NCBI GenBank assembly: GCA_913019965.1
Contig: CAJVZR010000044.1
Location: 1-35,119 of the forward strand
Source: an uncultured Oleispira sp.
GTDB lineage: Bacteria > Pseudomonadota > Gammaproteobacteria > Pseudomonadales > Oceanobacteraceae
Reading direction: 5' to 3'
DNA length: 35,119 nucleotides
This document shows, in pieces, positions 15,791 through 24,640 of the stretch. The notes beneath the pieces are model-generated. The model made no database searches. It saw only the letters and a program-made list of their open reading frames with translations, and was not told where the DNA came from. Made by a program: the position numbers and the translations under genes. Every line of letters begins with the position of its first letter. Position 1 is the stretch's first letter.

Positions 15791-17275
15791 TTAATGCGCC
15801 ATCTTGAGTAAGGCCTGTGTCCGGTTTTCTACCCCCATCTTGCCATAGAGATTGCGAATATGAACTTTAAGGGTATTGAGTGAGATATGCAGTTGCTCGG
15901 CAATGTCTTTATTGCTCAACCCTTGCTGCACAAGGGCCATCACCTGCGCTTCTCGTTTAGTCAATGGCTCTACTAGATCGGCTAGGGCCGGAATTGGCTT
16001 ATTCGTCGGTAAACGATCTAACTGGTACTGTTGAATTAGCGCTTCAGCCAAGGCTATTGGTAGTTCTGGCAAAAACTGAACGAGTGAATGTGCTAAGCCT
16101 AAGTCCTTCTTTTCTTCGGCTATTTGGCTAAAAAGCCGCTCACATTTAGACCAGTCTTGTAATGCAATAGCATGGGGGAAAGCTTGCTCGTAATAACCTG
16201 AGTTCTCAAACCAGTCGAGAGCTCGGCTATGCAGAATATTTTGCTTTTTATTCGGTAAGTCTTGTAGCTGTAATAATAAAAATTGGCGAAATAGGTCGTG
16301 ATAGCGATACCAACTTCTATGGTTATCTAAAGCAATAATGAATAAATTGGCAGCTTCCAATTGTTTGATCACATGATAACTACCATCAATTTCACACAAT
16401 GCATTGGTCAGCGCGGGGCAGAATTTCTCAATACCTGCGGTCGATAATAAAAAGTTTTGCAATGCTTTTGGCTGTTGGGAAAACACTTCCTCGAATAAAT
16501 AATCCGCCATATCACGGTTTAATTTTTTCTCTTGGCCTTTATCCCCCTGAGCTGGCAGAACTGATAGCGCAGGCAAGGAGGACATCGCCGATAATTGTAT
16601 GCCGGTAATCCAGCCTTCCGTTGCGTTAATTAAATCTTCGGCAAATTCTGCGGAAATCTTAGTCTTCAATTTTTTCTGTAAGAAATGTTGGCACTCTGTC
16701 GAGTTAAAGGCTAAATCCTGCTGCTGTATTTCAATCAGTTGGCCATTAGCGCGACGCCGGGCTAGTGCTAATGCGGGGTCTTGGCGTACTGTCATTACAA
16801 TACGCAAGCTGGGGGGCAGATGGTCGAGAAACAAATTTAATGAAGACAAAATCTCATCAGACTCAGCTTTATGCAAATCATCCATTACTAGGGTATAAGC
16901 ATGGTCTGATTCTTGGGCAATATCCAAGCGATCAAGATCATTCAACAGGCTAATCACCGAAGCTTCTACACCTTGGCCGCTCAATAGATTTAAGGCTTGC
17001 TCCCCCATATCGGGGACTAGGGTCTGCAGTGCGCCGATGACATGCTGCCAAAATACTTCAGCAACTGTCTGCTGGGCATCCACAATCAGCCAAGCAAAGC
17101 TATGAGAATGGGTGTGCAACCACTGACTAACTAAGGTTGTTTTACCATAGCCTGCGGGGGCAGAAATCAATACCAGCTCACCCCCTCGGGATTGCTGCAA
17201 TGCTTGCATCAGCTCGGTGCGCACTAAGTGGTCGGGCTTCAGGGGTGGAATGTAAAAGCGGGTGCGTAATAGCAT
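15791..17275 (-). CDS. MalT-like LuxR-family ATP-dependent regulator, shortened
   Basis: About 494 residues. The N-terminus is the STAND-type ATPase of the MalT/LAL group: TRFYIPPLKPDHLVRTELM, Walker A APAGYGKTTL, Walker B TLVMDDLHK, MTVRQDPALALARRRANGQL (sensor-like), then the winged-helix region RYHDLFRQFLL. The C-terminus is a LuxR HTH (LTKREAQVMALVQQGLSNKD through NTLKVHIRNLYGKMGVENR). MalT-type proteins are usually about 850-900 residues with a large TPR sensor between these parts. Here only about 80 residues separate them, so the sensor is nearly absent. It probably activates transcription, target unknown. TTG at 17287 is an alternative start; ATG at 17275 matches the family N-terminus. 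Divergent from purC. Confidence 0.88.
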   Translation of the reverse strand: MLLRTRFYIPPLKPDHLVRTELMQALQQSRGGELVLISAPAGYGKTTLVSQWLHTHSHSFAWLIVDAQQTVAEVFWQHVIGALQTLVPDMGEQALNLLSGQGVEASVISLLNDLDRLDIAQESDHAYTLVMDDLHKAESDEILSSLNLFLDHLPPSLRIVMTVRQDPALALARRRANGQLIEIQQQDLAFNSTECQHFLQKKLKTKISAEFAEDLINATEGWITGIQLSAMSSLPALSVLPAQGDKGQEKKLNRDMADYLFEEVFSQQPKALQNFLLSTAGIEKFCPALTNALCEIDGSYHVIKQLEAANLFIIALDNHRSWYRYHDLFRQFLLLQLQDLPNKKQNILHSRALDWFENSGYYEQAFPHAIALQDWSKCERLFSQIAEEKKDLGLAHSLVQFLPELPIALAEALIQQYQLDRLPTNKPIPALADLVEPLTKREAQVMALVQQGLSNKDIAEQLHISLNTLKVHIRNLYGKMGVENRTQALLKMAH

Positions 17276-17432
17276 CGAACGGGCCAATGTCCTTATTCAC
17301 AATATCTCAGTCAGGCCCTACTGTAGCGAATTGAATTGGCAAGTGCTAGCGGGCGGCCAATCTGGTAGAATCCGCGCCATTATTTCCCCTATTCCTATTT
17401 GTTAGCGGTTTAGCCAGCTAGAGGCCTTAATT

Positions 17433-18536
17433 ATGAGTCTTGCAGATCAAATTTTAGCAGTGAATGACGACCTTCCAATCCGTAGCGATAAGCCTGTTCA
17501 TAGCGGCAAAGTACGCTCGGTCTATTGGTTAACCGAGGCTGATAGTAAGCGTCTAATCGCTGAAAAAGGCTACGATGTCGCCAGTGATGCGCCTTTGGCC
17601 ATAATGGTGATCAGTGACCGTATTTCCGCCTTTGATTGCATCTGGCGCGGGGAAGGTGGCATGAAGGGAGTTCCAGGCAAAGGGGCGGCACTGAATGCCA
17701 TCTCCAACCACTGGTTCCGCTTGTTCCGTGAGCAAGGTCTAGCCGATAGCCATATTCTTGATATTCCACACCCATTCGTTTGGATTGTGCAGAAAGCCCG
17801 CCCAGTGATGATTGAAGCGATCTGTCGCCAGTACATCACAGGTTCTATGTGGCGCTCTTATAGCAAGGGCGAGCGTGACTTCTGCGGAATTCAAATGCCA
17901 GAAGGGCTGACAAAAGACCAGAAGCTACCAGAGCTGCTCATCACGCCTTCGACCAAGGGTATCTTAGAAGGTATTCCTGGCGTTCCAGCGGTAGATGACG
18001 TGAACATTACGCGTGCCAATATTGCAGATAACTTTGCAGCGTTCAATTTCACTAAAGCCAGTGACATCGAGCAATATGAGAAGCTATTGCAAGAAGGCTT
18101 TGGCGTGATCTCAACGGCTTTAGCAAACATCGATCAAGTCTTTGTCGATACCAAGTTTGAATTTGGCTATGTCAATGACGCTGCGGGTAATGAAAAGCTA
18201 ATCTACATGGACGAAGTGGGTACCCCTGATTCTTCCCGTATTTGGGATGGTGCTCAGTACCGCGATGGTAAGGTAGTAGAGAATTCTAAAGAAGGCTTCC
18301 GCCAGTTCTTATTGAACCACTTCGAAGACTCAGACATCTTATTAAACAAAGACCGTATGGATGAGCGTTCAGCGCTTGCCCGTGATAATGAACTACCTGC
18401 CAGTGCTTTGATGGATTTGTCGAAAACTTATTTAAGCATTGCAGAAAAAGTGATCGGTGAAAAAATCGTATTATCGGACAACCCAAAAGCAGAAATTATC
18501 GAAATTTTACGAGACCAGTATGGATTGGTTGACTAG
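17433..18536 (+). CDS. purC: Phosphoribosylaminoimidazole-succinocarboxamide synthase (SAICAR synthetase)
   Basis: A 367-residue long-form PurC, which joins aspartate to CAIR with ATP in step 8 of de novo purine synthesis. Motifs: N-terminal [11 protein letters not shown] (glycine-rich, KGKVR-like), [32 protein letters not shown], the [20 protein letters not shown] segment and [23 protein letters not shown] sequence ([20 protein letters not shown]). E. coli PurC is 237 residues; the longer version with an extra C-terminal region ([20 protein letters not shown]) is found in Vibrio, Shewanella and relatives. Its last codons overlap the start of the next gene, implying translational coupling. 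Cytosolic. Confidence 0.95.
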   Translation: MSLADQILAVNDDLPIRSDKPVHSGKVRSVYWLTEADSKRLIAEKGYDVASDAPLAIMVISDRISAFDCIWRGEGGMKGVPGKGAALNAISNHWFRLFREQGLADSHILDIPHPFVWIVQKARPVMIEAICRQYITGSMWRSYSKGERDFCGIQMPEGLTKDQKLPELLITPSTKGILEGIPGVPAVDDVNITRANIADNFAAFNFTKASDIEQYEKLLQEGFGVISTALANIDQVFVDTKFEFGYVNDAAGNEKLIYMDEVGTPDSSRIWDGAQYRDGKVVENSKEGFRQFLLNHFEDSDILLNKDRMDERSALARDNELPASALMDLSKTYLSIAEKVIGEKIVLSDNPKAEIIEILRDQYGLVD

Positions 18537-19119
18537 TTACCTGCTTATCTTTGCAGCCGAGATTGGCGATAAAAGTCAACTCGTCTGCATGGCTTTGGCT
18601 ATACGGTATCGCGCATTGCCGGTGGCCGTTGGGGCGATTCTAGCTTTTTTAGTTTTAAATACTCTTGCCGTTGTCTTTGGCAGCGCGATCGCTAACTGGA
18701 TTCCCGAGCTGGCTATTTATCTGGTAGTAAGTGCCATGTTTTTGTTATTTGGTTTTCATGCTCTTTTATCGCAAGAGGATGGGGAGAGTGAAGAAGAAAC
18801 AGAAACAGAAGCGTTGGATGAAACTGATCTCGCCTTTAAAAGTAAGCAACATATCATTTTATCTACCTTTGCCTTGATCGCCGTCGCTGAATTTGCTGAT
18901 AAAACGCAGCTCGCCGTGGTGGGATTAAGCAGCCATAGCAGTCCTTTATCCGTGTGGATAGGTTCTACTTTGGCGTTAATAACGACTTCGATCATGGCGG
19001 TTTGGGCAGGGAAAACAATTTTACAGCGTTTTCCTATCGCGTTATTACATCGTTTCAGTGGTGCTTTGTTTATTATTTTAGCTTTATTTGCCGCTTATTC
19101 CGCTTTTCAATTGTTATAG
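18520..19119 (+). CDS. UPF0016/GDT1-family cation transporter (MneA-like)
   Basis: About 199 residues, six predicted membrane helices in two repeats of three, split by an acidic cytosolic loop ([20 protein letters not shown]). Each repeat of this family carries an E-x-G-D-[KR]-[ST] motif that forms the cation site. The first is [10 protein letters not shown]; the second is AEFADKTQL, with Ala for Gly. Bacterial relatives such as MneA export Mn2+; eukaryotic TMEM165/Gdt1 moves Ca2+ and Mn2+. The frame is open upstream within purC, but the ATG at 18520 gives the family N-terminus ([17 protein letters not shown]). It overlaps purC by 17 nt and is followed by yegD after 7 nt, so the three are probably one transcript. 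Confidence 0.88.
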   Translation: MDWLTSYLLIFAAEIGDKSQLVCMALAIRYRALPVAVGAILAFLVLNTLAVVFGSAIANWIPELAIYLVVSAMFLLFGFHALLSQEDGESEEETETEALDETDLAFKSKQHIILSTFALIAVAEFADKTQLAVVGLSSHSSPLSVWIGSTLALITTSIMAVWAGKTILQRFPIALLHRFSGALFIILALFAAYSAFQLL

Positions 19120-19126
19120 GTTTATT

Positions 19127-20515
19127 ATGTTTTCCGGTTTTGACTATGGCACATCCAATTGTGCCATGGGTATTATTTCACCCAATACTTCTTCACAGGT
19201 TCAATTATTAGCTTTAGAGCAAGGAAAGGCCTTTATGCCTTCAACGCTTTATGCCCTAGAGCGTGAGCTTATTTGTGAGCAAGTTGGGTTCAATATTCAC
19301 AATAGCGAACTCAAGCAAGAGTTCTTAACTTTACGCGCGAATGCACTGGCTCAGGCCCGTCGTATTCGACAGCAAGAAAGTTTGGATAGCGGCGACCAAA
19401 GTTTATTTTTTGGCCGTGCAGGCTTCGAAGAATATTACGACTTTCCCGAAGAAGGCTACTTTGTTAAATCCCCTAAGTCATTTTTAGGGGCTAGCGGTTT
19501 ACGCCCAGAACAAGTTTTTTTCTTTGAAGACATTGTCACAGCGATGATGCAAAACGTGAAGCAGCAAGCGGAAAAAAGCGCCGCAGCCCAGGGTATTAAT
19601 TCTGCAATAGAACATACCGTGATTGGCCGTCCAGTAAATTTCCAAGGACTCAACGCCGAGCAAAGCAATAAACAAGCGATTGATATTCTTACCATCGCGG
19701 CCAAGCGCGCGGGGTTTAAATCGGTCGAATTTTTATTTGAACCGATTGCGGCAGGATTAAATTTCGAAGCAGAACTAAGCGAAGATAAAACCGTATTAGT
19801 GGTCGATATTGGTGGGGGGACCACCGATTGCGCGATGGTGCGCATGGGGCCAAATCATAAAAATCAAGAACAGCGCCAGCAAGACTTTATTGGTCATAGT
19901 GGTGAAAGAGTCGGCGGCAATGATTTGGATATCACCCTAGCGGGCCAGTGTTTAATGCCATTATTTGGTATGGGGACTGAGCTTAAAAACGGCAAGCCGA
20001 TCTCAACTAAAACCTTTTTAGATGCGGTTGCGACCAACGACATCAGCGCCCAGAGTAATTTTAATAGTTTGCAAACGGAACTCTATCTCGATCAACTCGT
20101 GCGTGATTGCGCCGAGCCTGAACTGATTAAACGCTTTGTAAAACTGCGCGATGATAAACAAAATCATCACCTCGTGCGCAGCAGCGAGCAATGCAAAATT
20201 GGGCTATCGAATGATCAAGAGCATCAGGTTGATTTGTCGTATATCGAAAAAGACTTTTCTGAGCAGATAAGTCGTGAACGCTTTGCCGAAGCGGTTAACC
20301 GCCCAGTAGAAAAAATGGCCGCATTAATGGACGAAGCGATTAAGCAGGCGGGCTGCAAACCAGACCTGGTTTATGTCACTGGCGGTTCAGGCCAATCGCC
20401 TGTTATTCGTAAAGCGATTAAGCAAAAGATGGGCGATGTTGACGTGGTTGATGGTGATCACTTTGGCAGCGTCGCCTCAGGCTTAACAGTCTGGGCTGAA
20501 CGTCTTTATTGCTAG
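19127..20515 (+). CDS. yegD: Hsp70-family chaperone-like protein YegD
   Basis: About 462 residues, close to the 450 of E. coli YegD. It has the actin/Hsp70 ATPase fold: phosphate-1 loop SGFDYGTSNCAMGI, the VIGRPVNFQG segment, FEPIAAGLNFEA, phosphate-2 LVVDIGGGTTDCAMVRMG, GERVGGNDLDITLA and the adenosine motif DLVYVTGGSGQSPVIRKAI. The C-terminal substrate-binding domain of DnaK is absent, as in other YegD proteins, and its client is unknown. The frame opens earlier at 19088, but that part lies in the preceding gene. ATG at 19127 with ATAGG six bases upstream is the start. The ribosome-binding site overlaps the stop of the transporter gene. Confidence 0.93.
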   Translation: MFSGFDYGTSNCAMGIISPNTSSQVQLLALEQGKAFMPSTLYALERELICEQVGFNIHNSELKQEFLTLRANALAQARRIRQQESLDSGDQSLFFGRAGFEEYYDFPEEGYFVKSPKSFLGASGLRPEQVFFFEDIVTAMMQNVKQQAEKSAAAQGINSAIEHTVIGRPVNFQGLNAEQSNKQAIDILTIAAKRAGFKSVEFLFEPIAAGLNFEAELSEDKTVLVVDIGGGTTDCAMVRMGPNHKNQEQRQQDFIGHSGERVGGNDLDITLAGQCLMPLFGMGTELKNGKPISTKTFLDAVATNDISAQSNFNSLQTELYLDQLVRDCAEPELIKRFVKLRDDKQNHHLVRSSEQCKIGLSNDQEHQVDLSYIEKDFSEQISRERFAEAVNRPVEKMAALMDEAIKQAGCKPDLVYVTGGSGQSPVIRKAIKQKMGDVDVVDGDHFGSVASGLTVWAERLYC

Positions 20516-20522
20516 TAACCTT

Positions 20523-20552
20523 GATTCACATCAGGAGGACTTGATGTGAATC
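20523..20552. repeat. Inverted repeat after yegD
   Basis: Perfect 11-bp arms GATTCACATCA / TGATGTGAATC around an 8-nt loop GGAGGACT, 7 nt after the yegD stop. There is no T-run on either side. It could be a weak terminator, an mRNA 3'-end stabiliser or an operator for the following gene. Confidence 0.55.
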
Positions 20553-20595
20553 GATTAGAGTCAATTCATCGCTTTTAGCAATTGGCTAGCTTGTT

Positions 20596-21078
20596 ATGGA
20601 AACCTTCGATCAATTTGTGCTCGCACGAGTAGTGCATATTCTCGCCGTGGTGATGTGGATCGGGGGCGTCGCTTTTGTCACCACGGTATTGATTCCCGCG
20701 TTAAAGAACCTAGCCAGTGATGATAAGCGCTTAGAACTCTTTGAACGGTTAGAAGGGCGTTTTGCTTTTCAGGCCAAAGCCACTACCTTATTAACCGGCC
20801 TCTCTGGTTTGTGGATGCTAGATTATCTCAATGCTTGGTCGCGCTACTTAGAGCCCCAGTTCTGGTGGCTGCATTTAATGACCTTTATTTGGTTTGTCTT
20901 CAGCCTAGTTTTATTTGTCTTAGAGCCTCTTTTTTTGCACCAATTTTTCCATCGCCTAGCGCAGCAAGATAGTAAAGCAGCGTTCCAAAAGTTACACCTC
21001 ATGCATGTTATTTTATTAAGCTTAAGCCTATTGGCGATTGCTGGTGGAATGGCCGGAGCCCATGGCTACTCTTTCTAA
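20596..21078 (+). CDS. Four-helix integral membrane protein, function unknown
   Basis: A 160-residue protein with about four membrane helices (LARVVHILAVVMWIGGVAFV; ATTLLTGLSGLWML; LMTFIWFVFSLVLFVL; HVILLSLSLLAIAGGMAGA). The pattern of a conserved His in the first helix (RVVHILAVVMWIGG), with more His residues near LHLMTF and LHLMHV, resembles small CopD/HemJ-like membrane proteins that may bind heme or copper, but the family is not identified with confidence. The ATG at 20596 has no strong ribosome-binding site. It follows yegD by 80 nt with an inverted repeat between. Confidence 0.75.
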   Translation: METFDQFVLARVVHILAVVMWIGGVAFVTTVLIPALKNLASDDKRLELFERLEGRFAFQAKATTLLTGLSGLWMLDYLNAWSRYLEPQFWWLHLMTFIWFVFSLVLFVLEPLFLHQFFHRLAQQDSKAAFQKLHLMHVILLSLSLLAIAGGMAGAHGYSF

Positions 21079-21135
21079 CGGCTTTTTATTTAAAACAATA
21101 TCGTTTTTATTCCGCAAAGCATTGGCAATAAAAAA

Positions 21136-21166
21136 GCCCGACAATTGCTTTGAGCAATTGTCGGGC
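21136..21166 (-). terminator. Intrinsic terminator of the sialidase gene
   Basis: Perfect 14-bp stem GCCCGACAATTGCT / AGCAATTGTCGGGC with a 3-nt loop. The preceding A-run at 21130-21135 becomes a U-run on the minus-strand transcript. Located 46 nt past the sialidase stop. It may also stop plus-strand readthrough from the membrane-protein gene. Confidence 0.85.
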
Positions 21167-21211
21167 AAGGGGTGCTGCTTTGGGAATACTCTTCTTATAG
21201 CGGCATACGCA

Positions 21212-24200
21212 TTAGTGAATCCAAACCTGATCATCCATGTTACCGGTTAGAGCACGTACCGCTTTGGAGCTTAATCCTCTGTTGTAGATGCGTACATCCT
21301 TCATCTTGCCGATAAACTGGTGGCCGTTATCGTCTTGATGGCGAGCGATGTGTAAGTCTTCATTGCCGGAAGAGATACTATTGCCTTGATGCGCAATGCT
21401 GGCTTTTGCCATGCGACCATCTACGTACAAACGAATCTCGTTGGTCGTACGGTTGATACTTGCAGCAACATGGTGCCATTTATCGACAGTATTTAAAGGC
21501 GCACTGATCGTCGTGCCTTCATTGCCGTTATCTCCACGGATACGGAAATTAATATTGCCGCCGCCATGAAATATCATCCAGCCGCGACCATTAACATCAT
21601 CCCTAGATGATTTATTTACATGATGATGCCAACTGCTATTAGTTTGTGTTGCCATAAAGCGATAACTGACGGTAAAGCTATCTTCATCTGGATTCCAATC
21701 GGGATTATGTCCCAGGCTGATACCATTACTGCCATTAAAATCTGTGATAGTGTCGAGGAACTGATAGTCTTGATCGTTGGGGACAGAGACTAAGTTGGTC
21801 GATACGGTATCTTCATTATTATCGGTTAACCAATCCATCGTAAAATTCACATAGCGTATTTCATCCATGGTATCGGTTGAAATACCAAAGTATTGCTCTG
21901 GTATTTCATACACTAGCCCTACGCGGCGATCGTCCTGTAAAACCAAATCCGAATACGCTGCGCCACCCCAAGCCAGGGTCTTTGCAATAGGCCAGGTATT
22001 ACCTTCGTCATAACTCATTTTTAATTGCAGTTGATCTCGCTGCCAACCTGCTGCGGGCGCTGAATAAATAAGGCGATTAATGTCTTGCTTACCTTGTTCA
22101 CTCACGCGTAATAATCCAGATGCAATACCAGCGATACCATTGAAATAACCTTCTAAGACTTTTGGATCTTCAAGTTGTTTTTCTTTAATGGTTTCACCCC
22201 AAGTGCTACCGCCATCGCGGCTTAACGTATGATGACGATAAGGGCCGAGGGCGCTGGTATCATTTTGAGAATCCCGTGCACTGGCAAGAATCCAACCATT
22301 AGCAAGCTCAACTCCGGTCGCTTCATTGAGCTTATTACCCGCAACCACATTACTGCCTGGACCATCAACATAAGTCGGCATACCTTCACTAAAACTATAG
22401 CTCTCACCATGGTCATCGCTGTAGATCGAATAATTATTACCACCGCCATAACTGTAGTAACTAATAAACATTAATCGTCCTGGGTGAGGGCCATTCTCCA
22501 GCTGAATAGCATGGCCTAAGGTCGCAGTACTGCTGCCCCAAGCATAAGGCGCATCGTATAATTTATTACCTGCATCATCGGTATAATACAGCCAGCTAGA
22601 GCGACGGTGGGTCACTTGATTGGTAATATCTTTCATCGGTGTCCAGCTATCACCACCATCATCCGTCATTCGCATCATGTGTAAGCGGGCTGCTTTTTCC
22701 GTGGTGCTATTGCCTGCCTGATAGTTATAAAGAATCACAGTGCGATCTGCGATGGCATCATAAACCGGAGCGACATTTTGCACTTCGAAATTACCATTCT
22801 CGGCGAGAATCGTGAAGTCTTCCCAGCTGCGGCCATTATCAAAACTACGTTTCATCACGATATCAATTTTATGGTGATGATCAGCGCAGCTTTCGGTGCG
22901 CGCTTCGGCAAAAGCTAATAAGCTGCCATCACTGGTATCGTTTACAATCGCAGGAATACGGAAACAGGCATAACCCAAATCGTTTTGGCGGAAAATAGCA
23001 CTATTCACAAAATCCGCAGACTGAGACAGAGAAGGAGTGAGAGAAATATGCTGCTGGTAAAGTTTGTCGCTATTATCGATTAGGGTAAGCGTTAGCTTAT
23101 ATTTACCGCCATCGCCATAGGTATATTGACGGTCAGCTAAGAACGATTCCAAACCATCTCCCATTTGCCATTGCAATAAATCATGGCTTTGATTTGAACG
23201 TTCAGCGATTTGGAAAGTACCGTTAGCAATTTCTTCAACGCGGATACTATTGCCAGGCAGTTTATGAACTTGGGCTAAGGTTTTTGCTTCTTGCCAGCTT
23301 AAAGCGCGCTTATAAAGGCGTAAATCGGTGGCGATATTACCAGCAAAACTTTCAGTAAGTTTCAGACTTTGGCTGCTGGTAATATTACTATTGGCCGGAA
23401 TCCTGCCGGACCATTCACCTTCATCAACGAGCGTTGGTGAACCATCCAGGTAAGCAAATAGACGATCTTTATCTGCATCAACGACACCAACAAAATGATG
23501 CCAGCCGGGATTGCTGATATGAGCGACCTGGTCAGAATTGAAGCCGGGGGAGCGGGTACGGAAATAAATTTTATTGCCATTCATAAATAAGCTCCAGCCA
23601 GTACCTTGGCTATCGGCATTACCTTTACGGGCTATCTTTTTAATGCCACTTAAATTATCGACATAAAACCACAGACTGACAGAAAAAGAGCCTTGGCCTG
23701 GTTCATAATCCGCGCTGTTTGAAATAGTAAAGCCCTGGCTATTGGGCTTGCCTAAGCTACGATAGGTCCAGCGACGGCTTGTATCATTTGGCACAGAGGT
23801 TAAAACTTCAGGTTCTTCTGCCTTTAACACATTAAAGCGAGAAAACTGCATGGCATTGCCATTGGGCTGCCAGATCATTTTGTCTTCAAAGCTGCCAACA
23901 CAGCGATAGCTGTTCTTGCTGGTATCCCACTTTACATACCCTAGGCCATGAAAGTTCTCATAGTTTTGGTATTCATCAATTTTGTGCTGCACGGAACATA
24001 CAGGGGCATTGATACCATCTTCAAACGTTGCTTCGATATAGCGGCCAAAATCATCTTCACGAAATTCGGTCCAGCGCTGCTCGGTGCCAGATAGGGCGGT
24101 TTTGGGCAGTACTCTAAAATGAGATGTTCCCCAAGGGTTGTTGTTATGCCAATAAATCTTATTGGTTTCAACGCTGCCAACACAGCCATAACTGCCATTA

Positions 24201-24436
24201 CTTTTTTGTTTTAAATAACCTAGGCCGTGAAATGCTGAGTAGTCGGTACCTTCGCCATGATAGTACTGACAAATCGCCGAGGCTTTACCTTCGCCTCGAT
24301 CATCTTGGGCACTGACAAGGCTTGAGATTTGATCCGTGCCGGTAAAATCGATCCAACGAGAATCATGGCTTGAAGAATGGGACGTGGCTGAGAATGCCAA
24401 GGCGGTGAACAGTCCGCCATATTTTAGTATTTTCAT
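21212..24436 (-). CDS. Secreted multidomain exo-sialidase (GH33)
   Basis: About 1074 residues. Signal peptide KILKYGGLFTALAFSATS; two N-terminal repeats of about 60-65 residues, each with a late CVGS core; a LamG/concanavalin-like domain (about 230-385); a PKD-like segment (about 400-470); the sialidase six-blade propeller (about 485-870); and a second LamG-like domain (about 910-1070). Sialidase marks: the FRIPAIV Arg, five Asp-box-like repeats (SFDNGRSWEDF, TDDGGDSWTPM, SDDHGESYSF, SRDGGSTWGET, SYDEGNTWPIA), the NEATGVELANGWIL Glu region, ASARDS and the nucleophile Tyr in LVYEIPEQYFG. It should release terminal sialic acid from glycoconjugates outside the cell. An upstream ATG at 24463 exists, but AAAGAG before the ATG at 24436 and the signal peptide favour the latter. 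Divergent from an AraC regulator. Confidence 0.92.
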   Translation of the reverse strand: MKILKYGGLFTALAFSATSHSSSHDSRWIDFTGTDQISSLVSAQDDRGEGKASAICQYYHGEGTDYSAFHGLGYLKQKSNGSYGCVGSVETNKIYWHNNNPWGTSHFRVLPKTALSGTEQRWTEFREDDFGRYIEATFEDGINAPVCSVQHKIDEYQNYENFHGLGYVKWDTSKNSYRCVGSFEDKMIWQPNGNAMQFSRFNVLKAEEPEVLTSVPNDTSRRWTYRSLGKPNSQGFTISNSADYEPGQGSFSVSLWFYVDNLSGIKKIARKGNADSQGTGWSLFMNGNKIYFRTRSPGFNSDQVAHISNPGWHHFVGVVDADKDRLFAYLDGSPTLVDEGEWSGRIPANSNITSSQSLKLTESFAGNIATDLRLYKRALSWQEAKTLAQVHKLPGNSIRVEEIANGTFQIAERSNQSHDLLQWQMGDGLESFLADRQYTYGDGGKYKLTLTLIDNSDKLYQQHISLTPSLSQSADFVNSAIFRQNDLGYACFRIPAIVNDTSDGSLLAFAEARTESCADHHHKIDIVMKRSFDNGRSWEDFTILAENGNFEVQNVAPVYDAIADRTVILYNYQAGNSTTEKAARLHMMRMTDDGGDSWTPMKDITNQVTHRRSSWLYYTDDAGNKLYDAPYAWGSSTATLGHAIQLENGPHPGRLMFISYYSYGGGNNYSIYSDDHGESYSFSEGMPTYVDGPGSNVVAGNKLNEATGVELANGWILASARDSQNDTSALGPYRHHTLSRDGGSTWGETIKEKQLEDPKVLEGYFNGIAGIASGLLRVSEQGKQDINRLIYSAPAAGWQRDQLQLKMSYDEGNTWPIAKTLAWGGAAYSDLVLQDDRRVGLVYEIPEQYFGISTDTMDEIRYVNFTMDWLTDNNEDTVSTNLVSVPNDQDYQFLDTITDFNGSNGISLGHNPDWNPDEDSFTVSYRFMATQTNSSWHHHVNKSSRDDVNGRGWMIFHGGGNINFRIRGDNGNEGTTISAPLNTVDKWHHVAASINRTTNEIRLYVDGRMAKASIAHQGNSISSGNEDLHIARHQDDNGHQFIGKMKDVRIYNRGLSSKAVRALTGNMDDQVWIH

Positions 24437-24531
24437 GTTGAGCTCTTTATTATTTTTAGCCATCCTTAGCCTTATTATGAGAGCTTGAACCTTAACAAAT
24501 TATTTTTGGCAAAAATTACCCATACCGTTCT

Positions 24532-24560
24532 TTGACTTATCCAATCGGCTCAAATGTATT
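24532..24560 (+). promoter_or_regulatory. Putative promoter of the AraC-type regulator
   Basis: TTGACT (24532-24537), 17-nt spacer, TGTATT (24555-24560), matching the consensus 5/6 and 4/6, about 80 nt upstream of the regulator ATG. This 200-nt divergent gap should also hold the sialidase promoter on the other strand, which I could not place. Confidence 0.35.
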
Positions 24561-24640
24561 GCTTGAGGTTCAACGAATACCGCATACTAGGGGACAATGA
24601 CTCAAGACAAATTGATTAAATACTTATAGGTAGAGGCTCG

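Noticed and set aside
17336..17371. purC promoter TTGGCA ... TAGAAT
   Set aside because: The spacer is 24 nt, far from the optimum, so the pair is probably chance; the true promoter was not located.
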